From positions 62,001 to 126,000 of the forward strand of contig NZ_JANFQO010000011.1 in the NCBI RefSeq assembly GCF_024437735.1: 64,000 nucleotides of DNA. The letters are read 5' to 3'. Positions within the stretch are counted from its first letter, which is position 1; each line of letters begins with the position of its first letter. Made by a program: the position numbers and the translations under genes. Shown in pieces: positions 33,224 through 42,739 of this stretch. The notes under the pieces are model-generated. The model ran no database searches. It was not told the origin of the DNA and saw only the letters and a program-made list of their open reading frames with translations. This DNA comes from Tahibacter harae. Lineage in GTDB: Bacteria > Pseudomonadota > Gammaproteobacteria > Xanthomonadales > Rhodanobacteraceae.

Positions 33224-34576
33224 ATGGCGCCAGGGCAGGACGTGCAGATGCACCGGCGTGTCCTGCTTTGTTTATTTGTCGCTTTGTTTCTTCTGCAGCA
33301 GGCCGCCCTGCTGTGGCTGTACTGGGGCGGCGCGGGCGCCAAGGTCCTGCTCGGCGACGAGGTGAACTACCTGGCCTGGGCGCGCGGCCTGGCCGGGCTG
33401 GGGCCGATGCCGGCACCGACCGGCTGGTGGCCGCCGCTGCAGGCCTGGCTGCTGGCCGGACTGTTCCGCCTGTGCGGCGAGCAGCTGTGGCTGGTGCAAT
33501 TGCTGCAAACCGCATTGCTGATCGCCTGCGCCGGCCTGCTGCGCGCGATCTGGCGCGACGTGGACGGCCGCGTGCGCGCGGCCAACTTGGCCGCGGCGCT
33601 GTTTCTGCTCAATCCGTCCACCATGGCCTATGCCCATTGGCTGTGGCCGGAACCCGTACACCTGTTCCTGCTGCTGGCGGCGCTGCGCCTGGCACAGCGC
33701 GCGTCCACGCCGGCACGCGACCTGCTCGCCGGCGCGGCACTGGGCGCGGCGCTGCTGGCCAAGAGCCTGCTCAGCCTGTTCTGGCCCTTCGTCCTGCTGC
33801 TGCAGGGACGGCGCTGGCGCGGCATGGCCGCGTTGCTGCTGGGCGTGGCCGCGGTGATCGCGCTGCCGCTGTGGCAGGGCTGGAAGGAAACCGGCAAGCC
33901 CATGATCGCCGACAGCTCGGCCTTCAACCTGCTCGGCGGGCTCAAGGACCGCTGGCGCAGCGACTACATCGACGACAGCGTGGCCGCGCTGGCGCAGGAC
34001 TATTTCCAGTCCGCGCCGAGCATCAGCGCGCGCAATGCGATCTATCTCGACCGCGCCGAAACCCTGGTCGCGCAGCAGGGCCTGCTGCCGACCTTGCAGC
34101 AGCAGCTGGAGCGGCAGTATTTCCGCCTGTTCAGCAGCAAGACGCTGCTGTTGAGCCAGCTGCCCGGGCCGGCTTGCGCCGGGCACACCGGCAGCTACCG
34201 GCCGGCCTCTGCCTGGTTGCCGCAGCTGCTCGCGGCGGCGGCCGATGCGCTGCATCTGCTGATCCTGGCCGGCTTTGCCGTGGGCCTGGCGTTCTGGCGG
34301 CGCTGGCGCGAACCGCTGGTGTGGTGGACTGGACTCTTCTTCGCCTACCAGCTGGGCCTGTATCTGCTGCTGCACGTGAAGGCGCGTTTCCTGCTGCCGT
34401 TCATGCCTTTCCTTTGCGCCTTCGCCGGCAGCGCCTGTGCCAGCCTGGGCCGGCCCGACGCCGCCGCGGCGGTCTGGCTGCATGGCCGCTGGCGCTGGGT
34501 GCTGGCGGCGCTGCTGTCCGCCCTGCTGCTGCTGCTGGCCCTGGGCGGCCCCTGGCTGGACCATAGTTGTGGCTGA
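33224..34576 (+). CDS. GT39-like membrane glycosyltransferase
   Basis: A 450-residue integral membrane protein with about 11 hydrophobic segments. The first periplasmic loop holds LLGDEVNYLAWARGLAG, matching the Asp/Glu pair (DE) of the GT39/ArnT-like catalytic loop, and the first helix contains LLCLFVALFLLQQAALLWLYW. It probably moves a sugar from a polyprenyl-phosphate donor on the periplasmic side. A second in-frame ATG at 33248 (8 codons in) is preceded by GGAC and could be the true start. It shares the rightward operon with the flanking genes. Confidence 0.8.
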   Translation: MAPGQDVQMHRRVLLCLFVALFLLQQAALLWLYWGGAGAKVLLGDEVNYLAWARGLAGLGPMPAPTGWWPPLQAWLLAGLFRLCGEQLWLVQLLQTALLIACAGLLRAIWRDVDGRVRAANLAAALFLLNPSTMAYAHWLWPEPVHLFLLLAALRLAQRASTPARDLLAGAALGAALLAKSLLSLFWPFVLLLQGRRWRGMAALLLGVAAVIALPLWQGWKETGKPMIADSSAFNLLGGLKDRWRSDYIDDSVAALAQDYFQSAPSISARNAIYLDRAETLVAQQGLLPTLQQQLERQYFRLFSSKTLLLSQLPGPACAGHTGSYRPASAWLPQLLAAAADALHLLILAGFAVGLAFWRRWREPLVWWTGLFFAYQLGLYLLLHVKARFLLPFMPFLCAFAGSACASLGRPDAAAAVWLHGRWRWVLAALLSALLLLLALGGPWLDHSCG

Positions 34577-34585
34577 GGAGGGCGC

Positions 34586-34939
34586 ATGAACCGCGAGCAG
34601 GAACTGGAACTGCGCCTGGCCGAATCGCGCCATACCGAGACGGAGCTGCGCCGCGTGATCGAGCTGCTGCTGCGCGAAGGCGAGGCCGTATTCGCCAGCC
34701 GCAGCTGGCAACTGGGCCGCGCCCTGCTGCGCCCGCTGGAATGGCTGCTGCGCCGTGCGCCGGGCAGCGCCCAGGACGCGGCGCACTGGCGGCGCATCGC
34801 CGCGGCGCATGACGAAGATCTGGCGCGGCGGCGCCGGCTGCTGGAGCAGCTGTGTGCGGATCCCGCCGCCGAGCAGGAACTCGATGCCGTGCTCGGCCGC
34901 CTGTGGCGCGAGCGCGCCGGAACCGACCGCGGCGCATGA
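34586..34939 (+). CDS. Coiled-coil protein of glycan operon
   Basis: A 117-residue helical protein: a heptad-rich N-terminus (QELELRLAESRHTETELRRV), the segment VFASRSWQLGRALLRPLEWL, which matches the S..W.L.R.LR motif that often follows coiled coils in glycosyltransferase-linked proteins, and a second helical part ending LWRERAG. It lies 9 bp after the GT39-like gene and overlaps the next gene by 4 bp (ATGA). It is likely a small organiser of the glycan complex; no catalytic residues are seen. Confidence 0.7.
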   Translation: MNREQELELRLAESRHTETELRRVIELLLREGEAVFASRSWQLGRALLRPLEWLLRRAPGSAQDAAHWRRIAAAHDEDLARRRRLLEQLCADPAAEQELDAVLGRLWRERAGTDRGA

Positions 34940-37608
34940 ACGCCGCGCCGCGCGCCAGCCTGATCGTGCTGGCCTGGAACCGCTGGGAACTGACGCGGCG
35001 CGCGCTGGACAGTCTGCTGCGCTGCGACCTCGGCGACAGCGAGATCCTCGTCGTCGACAACGGTTCCAGCGATGCCACGGCGCAGGAACTCGGCGTCTAT
35101 GCAGACCGCGTGCGCGTGCTGCGCCTGGCGCGGAACCTCGGCTACGTGCGCGGCAACAATGCCGGCATCGCGGCGGCGGCCGCGGACAGCGATATCGTGC
35201 TGCTCAACAACGACCTGGTCTTCACCCAGGCGGACTGGCTGGCGAAACTGCGCGCGTGCGTCTACGCCGCCGGCGATTGCGGCATCGCCGGCTGCCGTCT
35301 GGTCGACGACCAGGGCCATCTCCTGCATGCGGGCACGCGCGTGTTGCCCGACGATGGCATCGGCGTACAGACGCCTTCCGGCCGCATCGAACGCGACGTG
35401 GGCCAGTACAGCGATGCCGACCGCGTGGTCGAGGGCGTGGTCTTCGCCGCGGTCTATATCCGCCGCGCCGTGATCGACGCCATAGGCCCGCTGCACAGCG
35501 ACTACGACACCTACGCCGAGGACAGCGACTATTGCCTGCGCGCCCGCGCCGCCGGCTGGCATACGCGGCTGTGCGGCGGTGTCACCTTGCGCCACGACCA
35601 GCACGGCTCCACCGCCGACGATGCGGCGCGGCGCGGCGAACTGCTGCGGCAGGGACGGGAGACCTTTGCGCGGCATTGGCTGCCGGCCCTGCGCGCGCAA
35701 TACGGGACGTCGCTGCGCATCCACGGCGCGCTGGATTTTCCGCAGCACGTCGCGCGCTGGCTGCGGCCGCTGGCGCGGGCGCTGGATGCGGCCGGGATAC
35801 GCCTGTCCTACCAGTCGCTGTATGCGCCGGTATTGCCCGAGGCCATCGCCGAACCCGGCGACAGCCGCGATCACCTGCTCAACACGCTGCGCCGGCGCGG
35901 CGCCGAAACAGCGCCGGCCGCGGCGCTGTGCGTGGGCGATATCGCGCTGTGGCCGCAGGTGCAGGCCGCCTACCGCATCGGCTTGGCCGATTTCGAGACC
36001 CCGCCGGATGTGCGCGAGCAAGCCATCCTGCACGCGATGGATGAACTCTGGGCGCCCAGCGGCTGGCACCGGCGCGAGCTGGAGCGGCTGGGCCTGGGCG
36101 CGCGCCTGCGCGATCTGCCCTGGGGCGTGGATGCGGCTTATGCGCATCCGGGCCTGCGCGCGCCGCGGGCAGCGGACGGCGACTGCGTGGTGCTGTGCAT
36201 CGCCGCCTGGGACGAACTGGACCGGCCCTGGCGCCTGTTGCAGGCGTGGACGCGCCGGTTCCGCCGCGAAGACCGGCTGCGCCTGCTGCTGTGGCTGGAT
36301 CCGGCCGGCAGCGACATCGCCACGGCCACGCGCGAACTGGCGCTGGATGTGCACGGCGGCCGCTACGACATCGTGCTGCAGCCGCGCCTGGCCGAGGAAG
36401 CGCAGCAGGTCGTGTTTGCCGCGGCCGATGTGGTCATCAGCACCAGCCGCGCCAACAGCCGCTGCTGGGCGCTGCTGCAGGCGCTGGCGACGGCGCGGCC
36501 GCTGGTTGCCGTCGCGCGCGGCGCGGCGGCGGAATGGCTGCAGCGGCATGCAGGGCGGGCGGTGGATGCGGATGACGTGTCCTGCGAAGACGCCGTGCTC
36601 GCCGCGCTGGATGAAGTGCTGGCCGATCTGCCCGCGGCGCGCGCGCGCGCGCTTCGCGCCAGCGGACAGCTGCGCATCGCGGCGGACTGGCGCAGCAGCG
36701 CGCAGATTGCGCGCAAGCACCTGGCGCGGCCGTTCGCGCCGGTGCCGCGTGCGCCGGCTGCGCCGGCGCAGGGGCGCGTGATCGTGCTCGGCATGCATCG
36801 CTCGGGCACGTCCTGCGTCGCCGGCCTGCTGCACATGCTGGGCGCCTATGCCGGCGAGCCCGGCAGCTTCCTGGTCAATGCAGCGGAAAATGCCCGCGGC
36901 TTCCTCGAACGCGGCGACCTGCACCTGGCCTGCGTGGGCGCACTGCGCCGGCGCGGCGGCGACTGGTCGATACCGCTGGGCTGGGACGAAACCGCGCTGC
37001 CCGCGGCGCGGGCGCAATGGCGCGCGGACTGGCGCCGCATACAGGCCGAACTGGAGCTGCGCTCGCCCTGGCTGGTGAAGGAACCGCGCCTGTGCCTGCT
37101 GCTGGACGAGGTCGCCGATCTCATCGGTCCCTGCGCGCTGGTGCACGTGGTGCGTGCGCCGGACTGCGTTGCGGCCTCGGTCTGCCGCCGCCACGGCCTG
37201 CAGGCGCCGCAGGCACTGGCGCTGTGGGAACACTACAACCGTGCCGCGGCGCAGCTGTGCCGCGACCGGCCGGCCCTGGTGCTGGATTACCATTGCCTGC
37301 TGCAACAGCCGCAGCCGCAGGTGCGGCGCCTGTACCGGCGCCTCTGCGACTACGGCGTGCAGGGCCTGCGGCTGCCCTCGGCGGAGGAAATCGCCGCCTG
37401 GGTGGCGCCGCAGCTCGCGCGCGAACGCAGCCCGCGCGGCTTTGCGCCCAGCGCGGCGCAGCAGGCGCTGTGGCAGGCGCTGCGCCGGCGCGCCGCGGAC
37501 GAGGATGTGCCGCTGCCGCCGGCCGACGCCGGCGCGGCGGCCTTGCTGCAGCAGCTGGGCGCGGATCACCGCGCGGCGATGGCGGCGGAACAGGAACGAG
37601 GCGGATGA
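34936..37608 (+). CDS. GT2 / GT4-like / sulfotransferase fusion
   Basis: An 890-residue protein with three enzyme-like parts. Residues 6-270 are a GT2 enzyme: ASLIVLAWNRWELTRRALDS, LVVDNGSSDATAQEL, LLNNDLVFTQADWLA and DTYAEDSDYCLRARAAG. Residues about 330-600 resemble the donor half of GT4 (AMDELWAPSGWHRREL, LPWGVDAAY, VVFAAADVVISTSRANS, LLQALATARPLVAVARG), but the usual Glu before the AxA helix is Gln, so this part may be inactive. Residues 614-850 form a P-loop sulfotransferase: VIVLGMHRSGTSCVAGLLH at 617-635 (PAPS 5'-phosphate loop), WLVKEPRLCLLLDE and HVVRAPDCVAASVCRRHG (3'-phosphate site with Arg). It probably adds a sugar and sulfates or recognises a glycan. ATGA overlaps link it to both neighbours. 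Confidence 0.85.
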   Translation: MNAAPRASLIVLAWNRWELTRRALDSLLRCDLGDSEILVVDNGSSDATAQELGVYADRVRVLRLARNLGYVRGNNAGIAAAAADSDIVLLNNDLVFTQADWLAKLRACVYAAGDCGIAGCRLVDDQGHLLHAGTRVLPDDGIGVQTPSGRIERDVGQYSDADRVVEGVVFAAVYIRRAVIDAIGPLHSDYDTYAEDSDYCLRARAAGWHTRLCGGVTLRHDQHGSTADDAARRGELLRQGRETFARHWLPALRAQYGTSLRIHGALDFPQHVARWLRPLARALDAAGIRLSYQSLYAPVLPEAIAEPGDSRDHLLNTLRRRGAETAPAAALCVGDIALWPQVQAAYRIGLADFETPPDVREQAILHAMDELWAPSGWHRRELERLGLGARLRDLPWGVDAAYAHPGLRAPRAADGDCVVLCIAAWDELDRPWRLLQAWTRRFRREDRLRLLLWLDPAGSDIATATRELALDVHGGRYDIVLQPRLAEEAQQVVFAAADVVISTSRANSRCWALLQALATARPLVAVARGAAAEWLQRHAGRAVDADDVSCEDAVLAALDEVLADLPAARARALRASGQLRIAADWRSSAQIARKHLARPFAPVPRAPAAPAQGRVIVLGMHRSGTSCVAGLLHMLGAYAGEPGSFLVNAAENARGFLERGDLHLACVGALRRRGGDWSIPLGWDETALPAARAQWRADWRRIQAELELRSPWLVKEPRLCLLLDEVADLIGPCALVHVVRAPDCVAASVCRRHGLQAPQALALWEHYNRAAAQLCRDRPALVLDYHCLLQQPQPQVRRLYRRLCDYGVQGLRLPSAEEIAAWVAPQLARERSPRGFAPSAAQQALWQALRRRAADEDVPLPPADAGAAALLQQLGADHRAAMAAEQERGG

Positions 37609-39080
37609 CCATGCAAGCAAGCCCGGCGCTGGCCGCGCGGGTGGACTGGGACGGCCGGGAACTGCGCCTGCATGGCGTGGACGGCGAGATCGAACTCTGG
37701 CTGGACGGCGTGTTCTACGCGCGCCTGGCCGGCCAGGACGGCGCCGCGCGCCTGGCCCTGCCGTGCGCGCCGAACGGGCGGACGCGGGTGAACCTGGAGC
37801 TGCGCCGCGGCGCTGCATGCAGTGCCGCGGTCGCGCTGGAATCCGGCCGCGCCGGCCTGGGCCGCGCCGCGGCGGCATTGCCGCTGGCGCCGCTGGAAAA
37901 TGATGAATATGTGGATATTGCGGCATGCGCCGCAGGGCTGGCCGGCGAGGCCGCCATCGTGGTGCCGGTCTACAACGCGCCGCAGGCGGTGCGTGCCTGT
38001 CTCGACAGCGTGCTCGCGCATACCCGCGGCGCAGCCCGCCTCATCGTCATCGATGACGCCAGCCCGGATCCGGCCGTGGCGCCGCTGCTGCAGGACTACG
38101 CCGGCCGACGCGGCGTGAGCGTGCTGCGCAACGAACAGAACCTCGGCTTCACCGGCACCGCCAACCGCGGCATCGCGGCGGCCGGCCGCGCCGACGTGGT
38201 GCTGCTCAATGCCGATACCGAGGTCGCGCCGCACTGGCTCTGCGGTTTGCGCCGCGCGGCCTGGAGCCACGCCGCCATCGCCAGCGCGACGGCCGTGTCG
38301 GACAACGCCGGTGCGTTCTCCGTGCCGGAGCTGGAGCAGGAAAACCCGCTGCCGCAGGACTGGAGTTTCGCCCAGGCCGCGCTCGCCCTGTGGCAGCAGG
38401 CCGGCACGGCCTATCCGCGCCTGCCCACCGGCAACGGTTTCTGCCTCTACCTCAAGCGCGCGGCGCTGGATGCGGTCGGCGTGCTCGACGCCGAAGCCTT
38501 CCCGCAGGGCTACGGCGAGGAGAACGACTGGTGCCAGCGCGCCGCCGCGGCGGGCTGGCAGCACGTGATCGCCGGCAATGTGCTGGTGCGGCATGCGCGC
38601 AGCCAGAGCTTCGGCCACGAACGCCGCCGCGCCCTGGGCGAAGCCGGCATGGCTGTGCTGCGCCGGCGCTGGCCGCACTACGAGAGCGAAGTCGGCGCCA
38701 GCCTGTTCTCGCCGCGCCGGCGCGTGCTGGACTGGCGCGTGCGGCGCCTGTACGCCGAAGCGCCGCCGCTGCCGCGGCTGCTGTGCTGGGAAGATGCGGA
38801 GGTCGGTGCGACCAATCACAGTGCCTGGCGCGCCGGCTTCGGCGGCGGCGGTATCTGGCTGCAGGGGCCGCAGGGCGTGCAGGAAACCTTCGGCAGCGAG
38901 AACCTCGCCGCGGCGGCCGCGCGCGCGGACCAGGCCGCGGCCTTCGCGCGCCTGCTGCAGCGCTGGGCGATCGCTCGGATCAGCGGCGCGCTGCCGGCGC
39001 ATCTGGCCGCGGTCGCCGCCGCGCTGAACATCGCCGGCGATGGCTGGCGCGTGGCGAATCCGTTCGGAGACGGCGCATGA
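37605..39080 (+). CDS. Glycosyltransferase family 2
   Basis: A 491-residue protein. Residues 1-110 form a beta-rich N-terminal module (ELRLHGVDGEIELWLDGVF) of unknown role. Residues 115-370 are the GT2 core: AIVVPVYNAPQAVRACLDS, LIVIDDASPDPAVAPLL, GFTGTANRGIAAAG, LLNADTEVAPHWL and FPQGYGEENDWCQRAAAAG. The last 110 residues include LPRLLCWEDAEVGATNHSAW. It overlaps the upstream fusion gene and the downstream gmd gene by 4 bp each, so all are co-translated. Confidence 0.9.
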   Translation: MTMQASPALAARVDWDGRELRLHGVDGEIELWLDGVFYARLAGQDGAARLALPCAPNGRTRVNLELRRGAACSAAVALESGRAGLGRAAAALPLAPLENDEYVDIAACAAGLAGEAAIVVPVYNAPQAVRACLDSVLAHTRGAARLIVIDDASPDPAVAPLLQDYAGRRGVSVLRNEQNLGFTGTANRGIAAAGRADVVLLNADTEVAPHWLCGLRRAAWSHAAIASATAVSDNAGAFSVPELEQENPLPQDWSFAQAALALWQQAGTAYPRLPTGNGFCLYLKRAALDAVGVLDAEAFPQGYGEENDWCQRAAAAGWQHVIAGNVLVRHARSQSFGHERRRALGEAGMAVLRRRWPHYESEVGASLFSPRRRVLDWRVRRLYAEAPPLPRLLCWEDAEVGATNHSAWRAGFGGGGIWLQGPQGVQETFGSENLAAAAARADQAAAFARLLQRWAIARISGALPAHLAAVAAALNIAGDGWRVANPFGDGA

Positions 39081-40111
39081 GCCAGGTGGCCCTGGTCACC
39101 GGAGCCGCTGGCCAGGACGGCGCCTACCTCTGCCGCGATCTGCTCGCGGCGGGCTGGCAGGTGCAGGCCGGCGTACGCCCCGGTGCCGAGGAACCGGCCC
39201 TGTGGCGGCTGCGCGAACTGGGCCTGCTGGGCCGGCCGGCCTTGCAGCTGCTGGCGCTGGACGTGCGCGACGCCGCCGCCTGCAACGACGCGGTGCTGCA
39301 ATTGAAACCGCAGCAGGTTTTTCACCTGGCCGCGATCAGCAGCGTGGCGCGGGCGGCGCAGGAGCCGCTGGCCGCGGTCGACAGCAACGGCCTGGGCGCG
39401 CTGAACCTGCTCGAAGCCGTACGCTGCCATGCGCCGCAGGCGCGTTTCGTACTGGCTTCCAGCGGCGAGATCTTCGTGCCGCGCGACGGCGTGATCGACG
39501 AGGACTGCGCGCTGCAGGCGCGCCATCCCTACGCCCTGTCCAAGCTGCTCGCCCATGCGGCGGTGCGCACCTATCGCGAGAGCTACGGCCTGGCCGCTTC
39601 CGCCGCCATCCTGTTCAATCACGAATCGCCGCTGCGCGGCAGCGCCTTCGTCACGCGCAAGATCGCCGCGGCGGCGGCGCGGCGCGGCGCCGGCGGCGGC
39701 GAAGTGCTGCTGCTGGGCGACCTGTCCGCGCAGCGCGACTTCGGTTACGCGCCCGACTACGTCGCCGGCCTGCGCGCGCTTGCCGCCTGTGCCGTGCCGG
39801 ACGATTACGTGTTCGCCAGCGGCGAATGCGCGTCGATCCGCGAGTTCGCCAGCCTGGCCTATGCCGCGGCCGGCATCGAAGTGCGGTGGCAGGGCAGCGG
39901 CCCGGACGAACACGCGCTGGATGCGGCCGGCCGGCGCTGTATCGGCGTCGATCCCGCCTTGCTGCGCCGCGCCGATGCGCCGCTGCTGCGCGGCGACGCG
40001 GCGCGGGCGCGGCGCGAGCTGGGCTTCGCCAATACGGTGCCGCTGCTGCGGCTGGTGCGGCTGCTGGTCGAGGCCGAGCAGCGCCGCCTGGGCCAGGAGC
40101 GCGCGCCGTGA
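39077..40111 (+). CDS. gmd: GDP-mannose 4,6-dehydratase-like
   Basis: A 344-residue extended short-chain dehydrogenase. NAD(P)-binding ALVTGAAGQDGAYLCRDLL, then VFHLAAISSVARAAQEPL, LASSGEIFVPRDG, the YxxxK pair Tyr152/Lys156 in HPYALSKLLAH, and the GMD-diagnostic AAILFNHESPLRG with AFVTRKIAAAAAR. It should convert GDP-mannose to GDP-4-keto-6-deoxymannose, a precursor of GDP-rhamnose, GDP-fucose or perosamine. No reductase or aminotransferase partner is in the window, so the final sugar is not defined. Confidence 0.88.
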   Translation: MSQVALVTGAAGQDGAYLCRDLLAAGWQVQAGVRPGAEEPALWRLRELGLLGRPALQLLALDVRDAAACNDAVLQLKPQQVFHLAAISSVARAAQEPLAAVDSNGLGALNLLEAVRCHAPQARFVLASSGEIFVPRDGVIDEDCALQARHPYALSKLLAHAAVRTYRESYGLAASAAILFNHESPLRGSAFVTRKIAAAAARRGAGGGEVLLLGDLSAQRDFGYAPDYVAGLRALAACAVPDDYVFASGECASIREFASLAYAAAGIEVRWQGSGPDEHALDAAGRRCIGVDPALLRRADAPLLRGDAARARRELGFANTVPLLRLVRLLVEAEQRRLGQERAP

Positions 40112-42399
40112 GCGCTACGGACGCAATGCCGGCGATGCACGATCCGGCGCAGGAACCGCTGCGCCTGATCCTCAACGTGGACGCGATCAGTGCGCCGCTG
40201 ACGGGCATAGGCGTGTACACGCGCGAGCTGGCCCTGGGCCTGCAGCAGCATCCGGCGCTGGGCGAGCTGAAACTGTTCTCGGCCTACCGCTGGGTGGACA
40301 GCGTGGACCAGGCTCTGCTGGTCAACCGCACCATACAGAACGTGCGCCGCGTGCTGCCGCTGCGCCGCGCGGCGCTGGAAGGCTATACCCGGCTGCGCGC
40401 CGGCCTGTTCCGGCGCAGCGCCGGGCATCTGCGCGACCACGTGCTGCATGCGCCCAACTTCGTGCTGATGCCGTTCGACGGACCCAGCGTGGCGACGGTG
40501 CACGATATTTCCTATTTGCTTTATCCACAGTTCCATCCGCCCGAACGGGTGCGCTTCCTCGAGCGCCACCTGCCGCCGACCCTGGCCCGGGCCGATGCGC
40601 TGATCGTCGACTCCGCGCATGTGCGCGAGGAACTCATCAACGTGCTGGGCGTGGACGAGTCGCGCCTGCACGTGGTGCCGCTGGGCGTGGATGCGGACTT
40701 CCATCCGCGCAGCGCAGCGCAGTGCGCCGCGGCGCTGGCGGCGCACGGGCTGGCGTGGAAGGGCTATCTGCTGGTGGTCGCCACGCAGGAACCGCGCAAG
40801 AACCTGGAGCGCCTGGTGCAGGCCTATGCCGGCCTGGACGCGGCGCTGCGCCGGCGCCTGCCGCTGGTCGTGGTCGGCGCGCGCGGCTGGCTGGACGCGC
40901 CGCTGGCGCGCGTGATCGAGCCGCTGGAACAGCGCGGCGAAGTGCGCCGGCTGGGCTTCGTCGCCGCCGCCGAGCTGCCCTGCATCTACGCCGGCGCCGC
41001 CGGTTTCGCATTTCCGTCGCTGTACGAGGGCTTCGGCCTGCCGCTGCTGGAGGCCATGGCCAGCGGCGTGCCGGTGCTGACGTCCAATGCGGCTTCCATG
41101 CCGGAAGTGGTCGGCGATGCGGCGCTGTGCGTGGATCCGCTGGACGTGGACGCGATCCGCGCGGGCCTGCAGCGCCTGTGCGACGACGAAACCTGGCGCG
41201 CCGCCGCGGTGCCCGCCGGCCTGGCCCAGGCCGGCGCCTATACCTGGCAGCGCACGCTGGAGCAGACCATCGCCGTGTACCGCGCGGCGCGGGCGCGCGC
41301 CAGTGCAACGCCGCCGGTGCTGGGGCATGCACGCCTGCCGCCGCCGCCGGCGCATGCTTCGTCATCGCCAGCCGCCGCAGCCCGCGGCGCCGTCGTACTG
41401 GTGAACTTCAACACCGCCGACCGCAGCCTGCGCTGCGTGGCCTCGCTGCGGCCACTGGCGGGGCAGATACGGCTGATCGTGGTCGACAGCGGTTCGCGGC
41501 CGGCCGATCTCGCCGTGCTGCGCGCGGGGCTGGCGCGTGACTGGCCGCAGGCCGAACTCATCGCCAGCCCGCTCAATATCGGCTTCGCCGCCGGCTGCAA
41601 TCGTGCCATCTCGCGCTGCCTCGCCGACGCGGCGGTCTCGCATGTACTGCTGCTCAACAACGATGCCGTGGCCACGCCGCAGCTGCATGCCTGGCTGCTG
41701 GACCACCTGCACGGCCGCGCCGCAGCGGACCTGGCCGGCGGGCGCGTGCTAAAGCTCGATGCGGGCAGCGACGAAGTCGATTCCCTGGGCATCGCCTTCT
41801 ACCGCAGCCTGCTCGCCTCAAACCGGCTGGATCCGCAGGAGCCGTATTTCGGCCCTACCGGCGGCTGCGCGCTGTATGCGCGGCGCGTGCTGGAAACCCT
41901 GCGCGACGCGCACGGCTACGTCTTCGACGAGGAATTCTTCTGCTACGCCGAAGACACCGACGTGGCCGCGCGCGCGCTGCTGCTGGGCTTTACGCCGGCC
42001 TACGCCGACGCAGTGCTGGCGCGGCACGAGGGACAGGCCTCCAGCGGCGGCGGCTTCAACGATTTCGTGCTCTACCACGGCATCCGCAATTCGTTGTGGA
42101 TGCTGCTGAAATGCGTGCCGGCCGGCCTGATCCTGCGCAACCTGCCCTGGCTGCTCGCCATCCACGCCGGCATCGTGCTGCGCCACGGCCTGCGCGGCAA
42201 GGCGCGCGTGGTATTCCGCCTCTACCGCGACGCCCTCGGCGGCAGCCTGCGCATGTGGCGCAAACGCCGCTGCATCCAGCGTAGCCGGCGCATAGGCACG
42301 GCCGGCTTCGCACGCCATGTAAGCCGGCGATTCTACGACCGCGGCTATGTGCGCAATGCGCTGAAGGATTTGTGGGCGGCGTTGGTGGGGCGGAGGTGA
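40108..42399 (+). CDS. GT4-GT2 fusion glycosyltransferase
   Basis: A 763-residue protein from a GTG at 40108 that overlaps gmd by 4 bp (GTGA); an ATG at 40126 is an alternative. Residues about 10-400 are GT4 ([62 protein letters not shown] with both donor Glu). After an Ala/Pro linker, residues about 425-680 are GT2 ([51 protein letters not shown]). The C-terminus has a hydrophobic segment ([16 protein letters not shown]) and basic residues, suggesting membrane association. It ends the operon and could add two consecutive residues. Confidence 0.9.
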   Translation: MSATDAMPAMHDPAQEPLRLILNVDAISAPLTGIGVYTRELALGLQQHPALGELKLFSAYRWVDSVDQALLVNRTIQNVRRVLPLRRAALEGYTRLRAGLFRRSAGHLRDHVLHAPNFVLMPFDGPSVATVHDISYLLYPQFHPPERVRFLERHLPPTLARADALIVDSAHVREELINVLGVDESRLHVVPLGVDADFHPRSAAQCAAALAAHGLAWKGYLLVVATQEPRKNLERLVQAYAGLDAALRRRLPLVVVGARGWLDAPLARVIEPLEQRGEVRRLGFVAAAELPCIYAGAAGFAFPSLYEGFGLPLLEAMASGVPVLTSNAASMPEVVGDAALCVDPLDVDAIRAGLQRLCDDETWRAAAVPAGLAQAGAYTWQRTLEQTIAVYRAARARASATPPVLGHARLPPPPAHASSSPAAAARGAVVLVNFNTADRSLRCVASLRPLAGQIRLIVVDSGSRPADLAVLRAGLARDWPQAELIASPLNIGFAAGCNRAISRCLADAAVSHVLLLNNDAVATPQLHAWLLDHLHGRAAADLAGGRVLKLDAGSDEVDSLGIAFYRSLLASNRLDPQEPYFGPTGGCALYARRVLETLRDAHGYVFDEEFFCYAEDTDVAARALLLGFTPAYADAVLARHEGQASSGGGFNDFVLYHGIRNSLWMLLKCVPAGLILRNLPWLLAIHAGIVLRHGLRGKARVVFRLYRDALGGSLRMWRKRRCIQRSRRIGTAGFARHVSRRFYDRGYVRNALKDLWAALVGRR

Positions 42400-42410
42400 T
42401 TGGAGTATTG

Positions 42411-42530
42411 GGGTTCGGGATTCGCGCGGAGTGTGCGGTGGAACCCTGGGGTTTTTGGGAAGCGAAATTTACCGCTGCATTGAAGAAACGCGCGAAACTT
42501 CCTCTCCCCCGAGCCTGCTCAGGGAGAGGG
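42411..42530. repeat. Dispersed intergenic repeat, copy B
   Basis: The same ordered blocks as at 3367-3502: GATTCG-type heptamer, GTGTGCGG, GGTTTTTGGGAAGC, AATTTACCG, GCATTGAAGAAACGC, GAAACTTCCTCTCCCCC and a closing GGGAGAGGG palindrome arm. Both copies sit just after a plus-strand stop codon. Confidence 0.7.
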
Positions 42531-42676
42531 CTGGAGCGAGGGGCAACGATCAACGCGCCTCGCCTTTGAATTTTCGCCACAATCTCCAACGTACAAAGAG
42601 CGATGCGAGAGCCGGAATTCTTCGCAGACCGCCCTTCACCCGGCCTCTTCCCGCGATCGCTTTTCCACCCAAAACG

Positions 42677-42700
42677 AAAAAGGGGCTTCCGCCCCTTTTT
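42677..42700. terminator. Bidirectional Rho-independent terminator
   Basis: AAAAAGGGGC-TTCC-GCCCCTTTTT forms a 10-bp hairpin with a T-run on each strand. It serves the GT4-GT2 gene (plus strand) and the C25 peptidase gene (minus strand), which converge here. Confidence 0.9.
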
Positions 42701-42739
42701 CACTCATTCTGACCGGGGCGCCGTTCCGCCAGCACGACC

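Larger units (their letters stand above)
42400..42739. other. Convergent intergenic region
   Basis: This 340-bp spacer between convergent genes contains dispersed repeat copy B and a bidirectional terminator, both listed separately. No gene is seen. Confidence 0.6.

Noticed and set aside
34345-37926. 1193-codon minus-strand frame
   Set aside because: It is antisense to the GT2/GT4/sulfotransferase gene and its neighbours; the product is Arg/Gln/Ala-rich without motifs.
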